The notes: generated by a model not told the origin, from the sequence alone. 64,000 nucleotides of DNA from CAXBNB01 sp965267535 (GCA_965267535.1 OZ254082.1:124001-188000); one strand, 5' to 3'; numbered from the stretch's first letter, positions 16,567-27,078 are shown. Made by a program: numbers and translations.

Positions 16567-17049
16567 ATGAAACCAACAATACGAGTAGGGTACGGATACG
16601 ATGTGCACAGATTGGCAGAGGGAGTACCCTTTTGGCTGGGAGGTATAAAGGTGGAGCATCATTCGGGAGCCTATGGGCACTCAGATGCCGATGTGCTGAT
16701 TCACGTGATCTGTGATGCACTGCTGGGTGCGGCAAACATGAGAGATATAGGCTTTCATTTTTCTGATACCGACCCCAAGTTTAAAGGGATAGACAGCAAA
16801 ATTTTGTTGAAAGAGGTATTGGATATCATCGCAACCAAAGGGTATAAGGTAGGTAATGTAGACTGTACAATTTGCCTGCAGCAACCTAAGGTAAACCCTT
16901 ATGTGCCTCAAATGAAATCGTGTCTGGCAGAAGTGATGCAAATACCGGAAGAAGATGTATCGATTAAGGCCACCACAACTGAAAAGCTAGGGTTTGTGGG
17001 TAAGGAAGAGGGAGTATCGGCCCACGCGGTAGTGTTGATTTATAAGTAA
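16567..17049 (+). CDS. ispF: 2-C-methyl-D-erythritol 2,4-cyclodiphosphate synthase
   Basis: 160 residues, the standard length. The metal ligands D12 and H14 lie in GYGYDVHRLAEG, and the third His and substrate loop in GAYGHSDADVLIHVICDALLGAANMRDIGFHF; FSDTDPKFKG and KATTTEKLGFVG complete the pattern. It cyclises CDP-methylerythritol phosphate in the MEP isoprenoid pathway, to which dxs at 44380 also belongs. It follows mazG by 15 bp and precedes mnmD by 3 bp, so the three probably form an operon. Confidence 0.96.
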   Translation: MKPTIRVGYGYDVHRLAEGVPFWLGGIKVEHHSGAYGHSDADVLIHVICDALLGAANMRDIGFHFSDTDPKFKGIDSKILLKEVLDIIATKGYKVGNVDCTICLQQPKVNPYVPQMKSCLAEVMQIPEEDVSIKATTTEKLGFVGKEEGVSAHAVVLIYK

Positions 17050-17052
17050 TGT

Positions 17053-17727
17053 ATGCTGGAGATAATTAAAACCAAAGACGGGTCCCATTCGCTGCTGGTG
17101 CCGGAAATGAATGAAACCTACCATTCAACCCACGGAGCGGTGACAGAGTCGCAATATGTGTTTATAGATAAAGGGTTGCGTTTTTTTCATGAAAAATACC
17201 CCGAGGCAAAAACTATTCATGTGTTAGAAGTAGGCTTTGGCACGGGGCTGAATGCGCTGCTATCGTGCCTGTATGCAGAGGAGCATGAGGTAAATGTGGT
17301 GTATCGCTCGCTGGAAACAAATCCTATAGACGCAAGCCTGACCGACCAACTCAACTTCCATGAACAGCTGCCCACAGCAGCAAAGCCGATTTATGACCGA
17401 CTACATCGGGCAGATTGGGGCAAGGAGGTCATTATTTCAACGCATTTTTCTCTGGAAAAAATCCAGCAGCCTCTGCAGGACTACCAAGCACCTGCGGGTT
17501 GGATAGATTTGGTGTATTATGATGCATTTGCTCCATCGCGCCAGCCGGATATGTGGCATCCGGCACTTTATGCCCGGCTTTTTGATGGGATGAATACCAA
17601 TGGAGTATTTGTGACCTATTGTGCTCAGGGCCAATTCAAAAGAGACTTGAAGGCTACTGGCTTTGATGTGGAGAAATTGCCCGGCCCTCCCGGCAAAGCA
17701 GAGATGACTCGCGGAGTGAAGGTGTAG
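17053..17727 (+). CDS. mnmD: tRNA (5-methylaminomethyl-2-thiouridine) methyltransferase MnmD
   Basis: 224 residues, equal to the N-terminal methyltransferase half of MnmC without the FAD oxidase half; this stand-alone form is called MnmD. The SAM loop is HVLEVGFGTGLNALLS, and DLVYYDAFAPSRQPDMW and the ending FDVEKLPGPPGKAEMTRG are hallmark segments of the former DUF752. It methylates nm5s2U34 in tRNA to mnm5s2U. It starts 3 bp after ispF. It converges on the long gene that ends at 17803. Confidence 0.92.
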   Translation: MLEIIKTKDGSHSLLVPEMNETYHSTHGAVTESQYVFIDKGLRFFHEKYPEAKTIHVLEVGFGTGLNALLSCLYAEEHEVNVVYRSLETNPIDASLTDQLNFHEQLPTAAKPIYDRLHRADWGKEVIISTHFSLEKIQQPLQDYQAPAGWIDLVYYDAFAPSRQPDMWHPALYARLFDGMNTNGVFVTYCAQGQFKRDLKATGFDVEKLPGPPGKAEMTRGVKV

Positions 17728-17802
17728 AGGATAAACAGATGCTTGTAGTCTGCCTTATACAGAGAAAGAGTCTCCTTCAATTCTCAATACCAGCTGAAAA
17801 TC

Positions 17803-20800
17803 CTAAAACCGTACCCCTAACACTAGGGTTTTTTTAATGATTTCTTTATTGCCCAGACTGTCGTAAAGTTCGAAATATACAGTGTAGTATCCCGGCCGTA
17901 CGCGGGCACGTTGGTTGTTGGTGCCGTCCCAGGTGTAGAACCCCGAGGTGGCCAGCGACGCACCTTCGGCGAGTGTTTTTATCAAGCGGCCCACAGGGTC
18001 ATATACATACACATTGGCAAAGTTGCCGGGGTTAGTGAGGTTGTAGCGGATGGTTGTAAAATCATTTATTCCGGTATTGTCAGGAGTAAAAACTTTTGGC
18101 TCGATGGTTACTGTGCCTTTCGATTGTCCATGTGGCGCAAATTGTGAATTCATCAGGCCGGGCGTAGCAAAGCCCGCAGTACTGGCAGCCGATTGCCAGC
18201 TGTCTGGGGTTTGGGCAGGAGCGTCAAAGCTTATCCGTTCCAGGGACACACCGTCCACCTGGCTCAGCAAACTCAGGTGAAAGTCTTCGTGATAGTCAAA
18301 AGCATCGATGACCCGCTCGAGAGAGTCCAGTATCTGCACGGTACCTTCCGTATCGGGATAAGAAGGGAAAGACGGCACCTCTACAAACGTGGACTCATCT
18401 CCACGAGGATAGTCCGCTTTTAAGACGGTAGGGTCTGGTGTGAGTACCAAAAATGCCTTAGGATGGATCAACAGCTCTTGTGTTGCGACAGTGGCAGACT
18501 TGGTGTCGTTAGCCAATAGCCATTTCTTTAGGTTGATAACTTTATCCGACTGGTTGTAGAGTTCTACAAAATCCACTCCACCACTCTCAGGGTTGAAAAG
18601 TATTTCGTTGATGATGATATCACCCGGGTTACCTGCTTCAGGTCGTATGGCAACAGCTGTATTTCTTCGCTGGTTTTCGAGGTTTTTCACACAGTCATTT
18701 ACTCCGGTGACGGTGATGGTATAAGGTGTTGTCAACTGTATTTCCTCATTAAAGGTAATCAGGCCCGTTTTGTATAGGGGTGCTTCCCATTCGGTTTTCC
18801 CCATGGGGATAGGAGGATCTATGGTTATTTTCGTTTGAGAAACCAGATTGGGGTGTAGTTTTTCATCAAAAATTAGTTTGATTTGGTGGCTATTCACAAC
18901 CATAGCCTGAGAAAGCCCGGGCCCTGTATTGTCGGGATTGCTGGTGCTGGATGCATTAACAAGCCCGGGAGTGCCTCCCTGCGTGCTGGTAGAGGCTGTC
19001 CAGTTGCTGCCTTCTCCACAGGGGTTGTTTTTATCTATCATTTCGAGCGACCAGCCACCGTTTGCTTTTTCAGCGTTTTTGTACCAGCTAAGATCATATT
19101 GTAGTGAAAAAATCAACTCATCGTCATTATACAGGCTAAGCAATTCACCACTATTGGCGAGGGAGAGCCAATTGGGGACTGCTAGTGTATTTACATCGGC
19201 AAAGAGGTGGGTGCTGCCAGACGGTAAAAGTACCAGGTGTGTGTCTGGCGGGAGTATGTAGTCAGGCAGCAAAGTTTGTTTACTTTCATCGTGGAGTGTA
19301 AGGCCTCCCAGTTCAAGATTTTTGGAAGAGGCATTATACAGTTCCAAATATTCGGTTTGAGGAAGGCCAACTTCCGGATCAGGGTCGGCCATGAGTTCAG
19401 TAATCAGGAGTTCGTTGAACTTCGGCGTTTCGCCCATGCCAAATGTATAGGTGTAGGGAGCGATGGGATTGCCGGCACAGTCACTCACCCCTTCGATGTG
19501 TAGTGTATACATTTGACCTTTTTCAGGAATTTGCGTGAGCTCGATTTCGGCTTCTTTCAGGGAAGTAATGTGCACCGTTTTAATACCCAAACCGCCCTCA
19601 ATACGAAAGGCGCTTTTAGCAAGAGACTCAGCATTCATCGGTTCGTTAAATGTGACTTGCAAGGTTGCAGTACCGGTAAACGTTAGGGATGTTACTTCAG
19701 GCTCAGTCTGGTCAGGTTCTGTATCCCAGAGAGAGTTTTGCGAACCGGGCGTGCCTCCGGTAGTCGCTGCAGATGCTATCCAGTTTAGTGCAGGGGTACA
19801 TTTTTCATGGGTTTGTAGTCGCTCCAGGCTGTATCCACCGTCGGCTTTTGTAGCGTCGCGGTACCAGTCGTCGGTGTAGTGCACAGCATCCAATAGAGTA
19901 TTGTCGGCGAGTGAAAGCGCAAGGCTGTCGGAGGAGTTGCCCAGAGAAGGAAAATTTGGAATGCCCATCGCCTGTCCTTGTGGGAAAGCAGATACATGGG
20001 TAGTGGATGTGAGTATCGTATATTGGCCGGGTGATAATGCTTTTTCAGTTAGGGATGTGCGACTGTTAAAATCCGATAATAGTACCTGACTGAGTTGTAT
20101 AGTTTCGTTAGATGTGTTGTAAATTTCGATATATTCTACTGCAGGTAGTCCCCTGGAAGGCGTAGGGTCAGCCATGATTTCGGTAATGATGAGTTCTCCG
20201 GATTGAGGACGGTAGGGAGCCTGATAAGTAAAGGTTGCCTGGGTAGGTGGCATGGCATTGCCTGTTTTGTCTTTTATGTTTTTTAGCGAAAGCGTATAGG
20301 TTTTTTTATCCTGAAAAGTCTCTTCGAAAAACAATGTAATACTCACGGAGCTATTTTGGTAATCGGCCTTTATCGGATGTACGTCGGGATCTGTAAGGGA
20401 AAAATTGGCAGGTATGGTTGCTGTCGTTTCGTTGAGAGGTTCTGAAAAAGTGATTTTCAACATTTTATCACTTGTAGGAGCGAGCTCCAACACACGGGGC
20501 GGGGTTTCATCTTTGATAAAATCCACCTGATATGCCGGAAATAGTTGATTGTATGTATTGGGAAGAGTGTCCCAAGACAGGGTGTAGTTTGTGTTTGCAG
20601 TAAATTTATCTTCAAAAACCAACCGAAGGATGCGTTCATCTTCCTGATCTATAACAGCGGCGATAGGTTGTGTGTTTGTTGGTGTTAGCGTAAATGCATG
20701 GGTGCCGGGAAATGCCTCTTTTTTCAACGCTACCTCCCAGGTAAGCTCCAGCGTGTTGTCGTTGAGTAAGTGGAGTGTAGAAAAGCGTGAATTAAATCGG

Positions 20801-23800
20801 AAAGAATATTCTTTTATAGAAAGCGGCTGCTCTATTTTATTTATGACGCCATTTATTTTCAGGGTGTTGGTAGCTTTTTCAGTCCAGTTTTGGTCAAAAG
20901 ACAGCAATACCGTACGATCGTTTTTTATACTTACAGAGCCTGGCGTGTAAGTATCGTTGACAACAAAGGATGAAGGAGGCAGGGCATGTATATTCTTGGG
21001 GATTTGATTGAAAGTGAGCTCTACTGAGTGGGCGGCAAGCGCACGGATTTGGCTCAGGTGAAACGGGGCTGAGGATACCCTGGCCATTAGGGGAGTAGCA
21101 AGGGTATTGCCACGAGTGTCGGCTATCTGATCGATAGAGAGGGTTAGGGTTGTTTCCAAAGGAAAGGGTTGCCCAAATGTGAGCAGTACTTCCCTTCCGC
21201 TTTCTTTATCGATAGTGAAGCTATGAGCACTGCCTATGTCCATATCCAGCGTAAACGTTCCGGGTTGAGGTACTATTTCTTCATGAAAAACCACCATGAG
21301 TTGATGGGGAGAAAAGACAAAAACACTGTCAAGCTTAGGAGGACTTGTGTCAAAAATGAAAGGCAATTTTGTTCGGCTGGTCATGGAATTTCCGGGAAGG
21401 TCTTTTATGTTTTCCACGGTTAGTTCGTAAGCTTCTTCTGTTTCAAATGCTTCGCGAAAAGAAAGCAGTACACTGGAATCGCCGACTGATAGCGTGGATG
21501 AATCCGGGAATATGCCATTGTAGTGGTAGTTTTCGATCGATTCGGCAGAGTTTTTTTGCACCCGCTCGTTGAAGTGTATCATCAGGGTATTGCTGCTACT
21601 AACAGTCAGGCTGTCAATTTTAGGGGAGCGGGTATCGTAAATGAATGTGTACTGAGGTGTGGTTAAAAAGTCTCCGTCTGGATCTAAGATATTTTCTGCC
21701 GTTAGTCTGAGTTCTTTGTTTGATTCCAGATTTTTTTCAAAAAGCAGGTGAAAGAGCAGCGGATCATTTTCGTCGGGGTAAACAAACGCTGGGCTTTCCA
21801 TGGTTTCGTCTATGGTATAATGGGATGTGTTTAGCGCACTTTCTGCATTTACAGGTTGAGTAAAGACGAGCTCCAGTTGATTGATAGATGCTACCCTGAC
21901 AGTATCTATGTGCTGTTCAAACACAAACGGCGTAGTGATGGATTCCGATAGGACGTTTCCCAGAGTATCGCTTATGTTTTCAAGGGTTAGGGTGTAGCTT
22001 GCTGCGAGTTGCAAGGCTGCCTCCGGTGTTACAATTACTTTTTGTGGATTTTCCGAATCCAGGTTTGCCTTGTTTGCTAGTTGGGTGTTTAGCAGGTAGT
22101 TTTCTTCTTTTTCTGCATGGGCCTTGGCCAGCGGCTCGTCAAAGTAGAGGTTTATCCGGGTGTCTGAGTAGAGTTGAATACGTTGTAGTTTAGGTGGTTC
22201 TATATCGTAAAAGAAATCAAACGCAGTACTTTGATTAGTATTTCCGCTACAGTCTTTGGTTTCTGTAGCAGTAATGGTGTAGAAGTTGCCAGAAATCAGC
22301 GGTGTATGCAGGTGTAGCAGAGCACCAAAAGTAGATGTAGATTCAGGCGTAGCGACTATAGTAGATGATGCACTGCTTACGGAGTAGCCTGCTGCCGATA
22401 GAGAAGCCTGATCCATTGGCTCGTTAAATCTAAGCAGCAAGAGCGTTTCACTTATTGCTTTTGCCTCTGTCAGTTTTGGTGGCGAGGTGTCGGGTGTGTC
22501 GTTAAATACTGAATTGACAGAGCCGGGAGTGCCTCCTGTGGCATGAGATGAAGATGCCCAGTTGCTGTGATAGTTGCAGGGTAAGTTGGGGTTTATCTGT
22601 TCCAGCGACCAGCCACCAGCGTCTTTTTCCACTTCATGCCAGTTGTCTGAGTAGGTGACTGAGTCTACCAGATTACCAAGATTATCTATCAATTCAAGCT
22701 TTTCGCCACCATTGGTCAGGGTGTTCCAGGAAGACACTCCCAGTACATCGCCGTAACTTTCGAAAAGAGGCACATCAGTAGTGGCTGTTAGTATAGCGTA
22801 GTTGCCGGGCAGAAGTACATGTTGAGGAATGTCTCCTCCGGAAAGCGAAAAACTACCTAAATCGATAGCCTTGTCTGAAGCATTGTATAGCTCTACATAT
22901 TCCTCGTCGGGAAGTCCCACCTGTGGCGTAGGATCAGCAAAAATTTCGTTGATCACAATGCTACGAAAGGAGGTATTTGTTTCTACAACAAAACTTACCT
23001 CCAGATTTTCAGTTGTAGCATTTTGCGAAGTATTGGCAATGCCGTTGAATAAGAGTGTGTATGTGTTGTTCGCAAATTCCTTTTCAAAAACCAGCAGTAC
23101 TTTTTGGGAGTCTGCAGCGTCCCGGCTGGCCGTATGGGGAGAGTTGATGGCATAATTCACTACATAATTATCGGCTTCCCCGGCAGATACTAGGTCTACT
23201 GGCTGGTTAAATGTTACTTCCAGAGTTTTTGTATTGATCACTTCGATGGCCTGAACGGCCAGTGGCAAGTAAGAAAAGGTTGTTGTGCTGTTGGGAGGTA
23301 TTTCGTGGTTGCCTGTATCCTTAAGGCCATTTAATGTGAGGGTATAGTCAGTTTCCTGAAAGGCATGATCAAAAAGTAAGCGTACACTTTTGCCGTCACT
23401 TTCGTCGAGTATAGCAGAGGTTGGGTTACCAATACCCCCGTCGATCAGGTAGTTGGTGAGGGTTTCGGCTGAGGTTTGTTCTATCTCGAGATTAAAGCGC
23501 AGTATAATTTCGTTTTTTGATACCACCCATGTTTCGATTACTTCCAGAGGGATTATATATTCAAAACCTTCCGTTGCATCGGTGATTTCACTGTTGCCAA
23601 TGCTGTTTTGTAGGTTGCTATAGCTGAGAGCATAGGTTGTCAGGGGTTGAAAAGGGCTATCGAAAAAAAGATGTATGATACGGTTGTTGTCTGTATCTAC
23701 GGTGGCAGAGTTGGGCATGCCTATGCCATTGTCTACTGTATAGTTAGAGAGTTGTTCAGCATTGGTTGAGTTTACCTCATCGTTAAAGGTCAACTGTAGG

Positions 23801-24759
23801 TGGGTACTACTGATAGTGCTGACGGATTCCAGAGCCAGTTGTAAGTAACTCAACTCGATGAGAATAGGCGAATTTATGGTAGATTGAAAAGCATCCTTAA
23901 GGTTTGACAAAGTGAGTTGGTAGTCGTTAGTACTCAGAAGAGATGTGTTTAGTACAACCTGATTACCTGTTACAGTAGCGCTTATTACATCTATACCATT
24001 GTCTATACTGTAGTTCGATACCTCTTCTGCCGATAGGGTTTCCGGTTCCTGGTTAAAAGTTATCAGAATAGAGTTCGCATTTTCTACAGCAGTAGTTAGC
24101 ACACACAGCTGGGCAGTCAGGGATATGTTTTCAAAGTAAAACTTGGAAGCATTGCTGCTGGTATAGTCACACACAAAGCCAAAATAGCGGGTGGTAGCAT
24201 AGGTATTGTCAAAAGCAGTGCCATCTGCGGTGAAATTTGTCCCGCCAGCGGTATCGTAAAAAAGTGCCCAGTTGCCATTGAGGTCACGTGTCACTTTCAC
24301 TCTCACATTTACCGAGCTGGCATCCACCGCATCGTCCTCTCCGTCTATGATCATAGTTGCTGTGTTGCCGTCTTGTCTGTACAGGCTGATTTCATCTTTG
24401 GTATTGCCTATCAGTATGTAGTAGCCTTCCAGTGTGGTCGATTCCAGATTTTCCTGATCGGCCATGAGGTATACATAGGCTTTGTTTCCGCTGGTAGGGT
24501 TAAAGCCTAGCCGAACGTTAAATTCCCAGGTAGTGCAAGTGGCCAGCGTATTGGGTGTGGCCAAGTAGGATTCGTCACTACCAGAAGAAGAAAGCCGCAG
24601 CTCACCTCCATCTATAACAAATTGACTCTCATCACCATTCCATGTAGGGTTTGACGAAAAGTCTCCGTCGGAGAAGTTTTCAGTGAATTGACCTTTAACA
24701 CCAAGGGGGATTAGTGTTAAAAACAAAACAATACAGCTGTTAATTGTAATATATTTCAC
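17803..24759 (-). CDS. Giant secreted protein with lamin-tail domains and many Ig-like repeats
   Basis: 2318 residues with a signal peptide (KYITINSCIVLFLTLIPLGVKGQ). A jelly-roll/LamG-like domain (about 25-215) is followed by at least a dozen ~90-residue Ig-like repeats of the SbsA/SwmB kind (pattern xxLxLTFNxxxxxxxAxxxxNYxxxxxxG...YTLxxxxLxD). Four lamin-tail domains interrupt them, starting near residues 603, 1526, 1786 and 2046 (ITEIMADPTPSRGLPAVEY, INEILFNPESGGVDFVELYN). The C-terminus (KVFTPDNTGINDFTTIRYN... to GYYTVYFELYDSLG) resembles the FlgD-like/CHU_C region of gliding-associated proteins, ending VLGVRF, so T9SS export and surface attachment are likely. Role inferred: adhesion or a surface scaffold. 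Confidence 0.88.
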   Translation of the reverse strand: MKYITINSCIVLFLTLIPLGVKGQFTENFSDGDFSSNPTWNGDESQFVIDGGELRLSSSGSDESYLATPNTLATCTTWEFNVRLGFNPTSGNKAYVYLMADQENLESTTLEGYYILIGNTKDEISLYRQDGNTATMIIDGEDDAVDASSVNVRVKVTRDLNGNWALFYDTAGGTNFTADGTAFDNTYATTRYFGFVCDYTSSNASKFYFENISLTAQLCVLTTAVENANSILITFNQEPETLSAEEVSNYSIDNGIDVISATVTGNQVVLNTSLLSTNDYQLTLSNLKDAFQSTINSPILIELSYLQLALESVSTISSTHLQLTFNDEVNSTNAEQLSNYTVDNGIGMPNSATVDTDNNRIIHLFFDSPFQPLTTYALSYSNLQNSIGNSEITDATEGFEYIIPLEVIETWVVSKNEIILRFNLEIEQTSAETLTNYLIDGGIGNPTSAILDESDGKSVRLLFDHAFQETDYTLTLNGLKDTGNHEIPPNSTTTFSYLPLAVQAIEVINTKTLEVTFNQPVDLVSAGEADNYVVNYAINSPHTASRDAADSQKVLLVFEKEFANNTYTLLFNGIANTSQNATTENLEVSFVVETNTSFRSIVINEIFADPTPQVGLPDEEYVELYNASDKAIDLGSFSLSGGDIPQHVLLPGNYAILTATTDVPLFESYGDVLGVSSWNTLTNGGEKLELIDNLGNLVDSVTYSDNWHEVEKDAGGWSLEQINPNLPCNYHSNWASSSHATGGTPGSVNSVFNDTPDTSPPKLTEAKAISETLLLLRFNEPMDQASLSAAGYSVSSASSTIVATPESTSTFGALLHLHTPLISGNFYTITATETKDCSGNTNQSTAFDFFYDIEPPKLQRIQLYSDTRINLYFDEPLAKAHAEKEENYLLNTQLANKANLDSENPQKVIVTPEAALQLAASYTLTLENISDTLGNVLSESITTPFVFEQHIDTVRVASINQLELVFTQPVNAESALNTSHYTIDETMESPAFVYPDENDPLLFHLLFEKNLESNKELRLTAENILDPDGDFLTTPQYTFIYDTRSPKIDSLTVSSSNTLMIHFNERVQKNSAESIENYHYNGIFPDSSTLSVGDSSVLLSFREAFETEEAYELTVENIKDLPGNSMTSRTKLPFIFDTSPPKLDSVFVFSPHQLMVVFHEEIVPQPGTFTLDMDIGSAHSFTIDKESGREVLLTFGQPFPLETTLTLSIDQIADTRGNTLATPLMARVSSAPFHLSQIRALAAHSVELTFNQIPKNIHALPPSSFVVNDTYTPGSVSIKNDRTVLLSFDQNWTEKATNTLKINGVINKIEQPLSIKEYSFRFNSRFSTLHLLNDNTLELTWEVALKKEAFPGTHAFTLTPTNTQPIAAVIDQEDERILRLVFEDKFTANTNYTLSWDTLPNTYNQLFPAYQVDFIKDETPPRVLELAPTSDKMLKITFSEPLNETTATIPANFSLTDPDVHPIKADYQNSSVSITLFFEETFQDKKTYTLSLKNIKDKTGNAMPPTQATFTYQAPYRPQSGELIITEIMADPTPSRGLPAVEYIEIYNTSNETIQLSQVLLSDFNSRTSLTEKALSPGQYTILTSTTHVSAFPQGQAMGIPNFPSLGNSSDSLALSLADNTLLDAVHYTDDWYRDATKADGGYSLERLQTHEKCTPALNWIASAATTGGTPGSQNSLWDTEPDQTEPEVTSLTFTGTATLQVTFNEPMNAESLAKSAFRIEGGLGIKTVHITSLKEAEIELTQIPEKGQMYTLHIEGVSDCAGNPIAPYTYTFGMGETPKFNELLITELMADPDPEVGLPQTEYLELYNASSKNLELGGLTLHDESKQTLLPDYILPPDTHLVLLPSGSTHLFADVNTLAVPNWLSLANSGELLSLYNDDELIFSLQYDLSWYKNAEKANGGWSLEMIDKNNPCGEGSNWTASTSTQGGTPGLVNASSTSNPDNTGPGLSQAMVVNSHQIKLIFDEKLHPNLVSQTKITIDPPIPMGKTEWEAPLYKTGLITFNEEIQLTTPYTITVTGVNDCVKNLENQRRNTAVAIRPEAGNPGDIIINEILFNPESGGVDFVELYNQSDKVINLKKWLLANDTKSATVATQELLIHPKAFLVLTPDPTVLKADYPRGDESTFVEVPSFPSYPDTEGTVQILDSLERVIDAFDYHEDFHLSLLSQVDGVSLERISFDAPAQTPDSWQSAASTAGFATPGLMNSQFAPHGQSKGTVTIEPKVFTPDNTGINDFTTIRYNLTNPGNFANVYVYDPVGRLIKTLAEGASLATSGFYTWDGTNNQRARVRPGYYTVYFELYDSLGNKEIIKKTLVLGVRF

Positions 24760-24807
24760 ATTTGAGCTTTTAACTCGATTAATTTGTTGAATTTATCACA
24801 ATGGTAG

Positions 24808-24841
24808 TTTGTCCTTTGTCTTTTTAAATATAGTAATTTTG
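24808..24841 (+). promoter_or_regulatory. Promoter of asd
   Basis: -33 TTTG at 24808-24811, a 22-bp spacer, and -7 TAATTTTG at 24834-24841: full consensus on both boxes. The GTG start follows at 24887, leaving a leader of about 40 nt. Confidence 0.65.
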
Positions 24842-24886
24842 CACTACGAAAAGTGAAAAACATTTTTATCATTAAATCATAAAACA

Positions 24887-25879
24887 GTGAAATTAGCAAT
24901 TGTAGGATCAACCGGATTAGTAGGGTCTGAAATCCTAAAAGTACTTGACGAAAGAAATTTTAAATACGACGAACTGATGTTGGTGGCTTCCCCACGATCA
25001 GTAGGTAAACAGATTTCTTACAAGGGCAAGGACTACACCGTTATCGGTATGGATGATGCTGTAGCTGCCAAGCCGGACATTGCTATATTTTCAGCTGGAG
25101 GGGGCACTTCACTGGAGTGGGCGCCTAAGTTTGCTGAGGTGGGAACCATCGTTATAGACAATTCTTCGGCCTGGAGAATGAATCCTAACCACAAACTGGT
25201 AGTGCCGGAAATCAACGCCAGCGCCATAAAGATAGATGATAGGATTATCGCAAACCCCAACTGCTCAACCATACAAATGGTACTTGCTTTGGGGCCTTTG
25301 CACCAGAAATACGGAATCAAGCGTGTGGTAGTATCTACCTATCAGTCTGTTACCGGTACAGGAAAAGCAGCGGTAGACCAGCTTATGGGTGAAAGAAATG
25401 GTACTGATCACGAAAAAGTATACCCACATACTATTGACATGAATGTATTGCCTCATATTGATGTATTTCAGGAAAACGGATACACCAAGGAGGAGATGAA
25501 GATGATCAATGAGACCAAAAAAATATTGAATGATGACTCTATTCAGGTAACAGCGACCTGTGTTAGGCTTCCGGTGATGGGAGGACACTCAGAGTCTGTA
25601 AATGTAGAGTTTAACTCTCCGTGCGACTTGGCAGAGGTTAAAGAGATTTTGGCTGCTACCAGCGGTATAGTGGTACAGGATGATCCTGCAAACAATGTAT
25701 ATCCTATGCCTTTGACAGCTCACAACCGCGATGAAGTTTTTGTGGGCAGGTTGAGAGTAGACGAGTCCAACCCAAATTCGCTGAACATGTGGATAGTAGC
25801 CGATAACCTGCGTAAAGGTGCAGCGACTAATGCCGTGCAAATAGCGGAGTACATAGCCGAGCATAATCTAGTATATTGA
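24887..25879 (+). CDS. asd: Aspartate-semialdehyde dehydrogenase
   Basis: 330 residues starting with GTG (MKLAIVGSTGLVGSEILKVL, the NADP loop GxxGxxG). The nucleophile is C126 in ANPNCSTIQM; the catalytic His lies in RLPVMGGHSESVNV. It reduces aspartyl phosphate to aspartate semialdehyde, the branch point to lysine/diaminopimelate, threonine and methionine. A consensus promoter is directly upstream. The last codons overlap the next gene by four bases (TTGA). Confidence 0.95.
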   Translation: MKLAIVGSTGLVGSEILKVLDERNFKYDELMLVASPRSVGKQISYKGKDYTVIGMDDAVAAKPDIAIFSAGGGTSLEWAPKFAEVGTIVIDNSSAWRMNPNHKLVVPEINASAIKIDDRIIANPNCSTIQMVLALGPLHQKYGIKRVVVSTYQSVTGTGKAAVDQLMGERNGTDHEKVYPHTIDMNVLPHIDVFQENGYTKEEMKMINETKKILNDDSIQVTATCVRLPVMGGHSESVNVEFNSPCDLAEVKEILAATSGIVVQDDPANNVYPMPLTAHNRDEVFVGRLRVDESNPNSLNMWIVADNLRKGAATNAVQIAEYIAEHNLVY

Positions 25880-27078
25880 TAGAAGCACTCTCACAGCCGG
25901 ACGTTTTAGACTTTGTCAGTGAGCATGAAAATGCTGACCTGACCAAGTTGATTCTGGCTCGCACTCAATACCCTAATATTCCTGTGCAGCTGGCTGCTGC
26001 ACAGATTCAATCGAGATTAAAGGCAAAGAAAAAACTCCCCGGGTGGTATGCTGCACGGGGAGTTTTGTTTCCACATGGGGTATCCATAGAGCAGTGCTCA
26101 TCGGAGCTCACTGCCAGGTACAAAGCCCGCCTGATTGGTGGAGGCACATTGGCAGATTTGACCGGAGGTACAGGTATAGACACATACTACCTGTCACAAT
26201 CATTTTCGCATACCACCTACATAGAGCAAAATGAAGATTTGTGTGCCTTAGCCGAGCACAATTTCCGCCAGCTATCTGCAGCTATAGAGGTGATCAACCT
26301 CAGAGCAGAACAGTGGCTGGAAAGCCTGACTCACACGTATGACTGGTTGTATGCAGATCCGGCCAGAAGAGACAACCACAACAAGAAAGTTTTTAAGATT
26401 GACGACTGTGAGCCTAACCTTATAGCACTGCAAAGCAGCTGGCTAGGTAAGGTGAAACAAGGTTTGCTGATAAAGTATTCGCCGTTGCTGGATATAGCAG
26501 AGTTGCTCAAATCTTTACCGCAAGTGCTGGAAGTCCATGTGCTGGCTGTGCAAAATGAGTGTAAGGAAGTGTTGGTTAAAATGGGAGTAGGAACAGAGCC
26601 AGTTTCTGATGTTAAAATAGCAACTGTTAACTTCAGCACGTCAGGAGAGCAGTGCTTTGAATTTATGTGGAACGAGGAGGCAGCTACAATAGCACCGGTG
26701 GCGGGGCTGCAGGATTATCTATACGAACCTAACCGTGCGATTATGAAAGCCGGTGCTTTTAAGTCTGTGGCCAACCGTTTTGAGCTCAATAAGCTGCATG
26801 CCAATAGTCACCTGTACACGTCTGACAAATGTATGGTTGATTTTCCGGGTAGAGTATTTCGAATCCATGCAGTAGAACAGGCTCAGAAAAAAGCACTGAA
26901 GCGCATTCTCCCTGAAGGTAAAGCGAACCTGACTACACGTAACTTTCCTCAGTCGGTAGATCAACTACGTAAAAAATTACAGATAAAGGAAGGCGGTGAC
27001 AAATACATTTTCGCCACCACGCTGGCTGATCACAAGCCTGTATTGATTCTGTGCGAAAAGGTTAAAACTCCAGATTAA
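25876..27078 (+). CDS. SAM-dependent methyltransferase with THUMP-like domain
   Basis: 400 residues starting with TTG inside the asd stop (TTGA overlap), a translational-coupling arrangement. The central Rossmann SAM domain has ADLTGGTGIDTYYLS (motif I) and DWLYADPARRDNHNKKVFKIDDCEPN (motif IV region, DPAR). The C-terminal parts match the ferredoxin-like and THUMP-like domains of the PG_1098 family from Bacteroidota. By family it is probably an rRNA or tRNA methyltransferase; the target is unknown. Its 3' end overlaps the convergent TerB-like gene by 17 bp. Confidence 0.85.
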   Translation: MIEALSQPDVLDFVSEHENADLTKLILARTQYPNIPVQLAAAQIQSRLKAKKKLPGWYAARGVLFPHGVSIEQCSSELTARYKARLIGGGTLADLTGGTGIDTYYLSQSFSHTTYIEQNEDLCALAEHNFRQLSAAIEVINLRAEQWLESLTHTYDWLYADPARRDNHNKKVFKIDDCEPNLIALQSSWLGKVKQGLLIKYSPLLDIAELLKSLPQVLEVHVLAVQNECKEVLVKMGVGTEPVSDVKIATVNFSTSGEQCFEFMWNEEAATIAPVAGLQDYLYEPNRAIMKAGAFKSVANRFELNKLHANSHLYTSDKCMVDFPGRVFRIHAVEQAQKKALKRILPEGKANLTTRNFPQSVDQLRKKLQIKEGGDKYIFATTLADHKPVLILCEKVKTPD

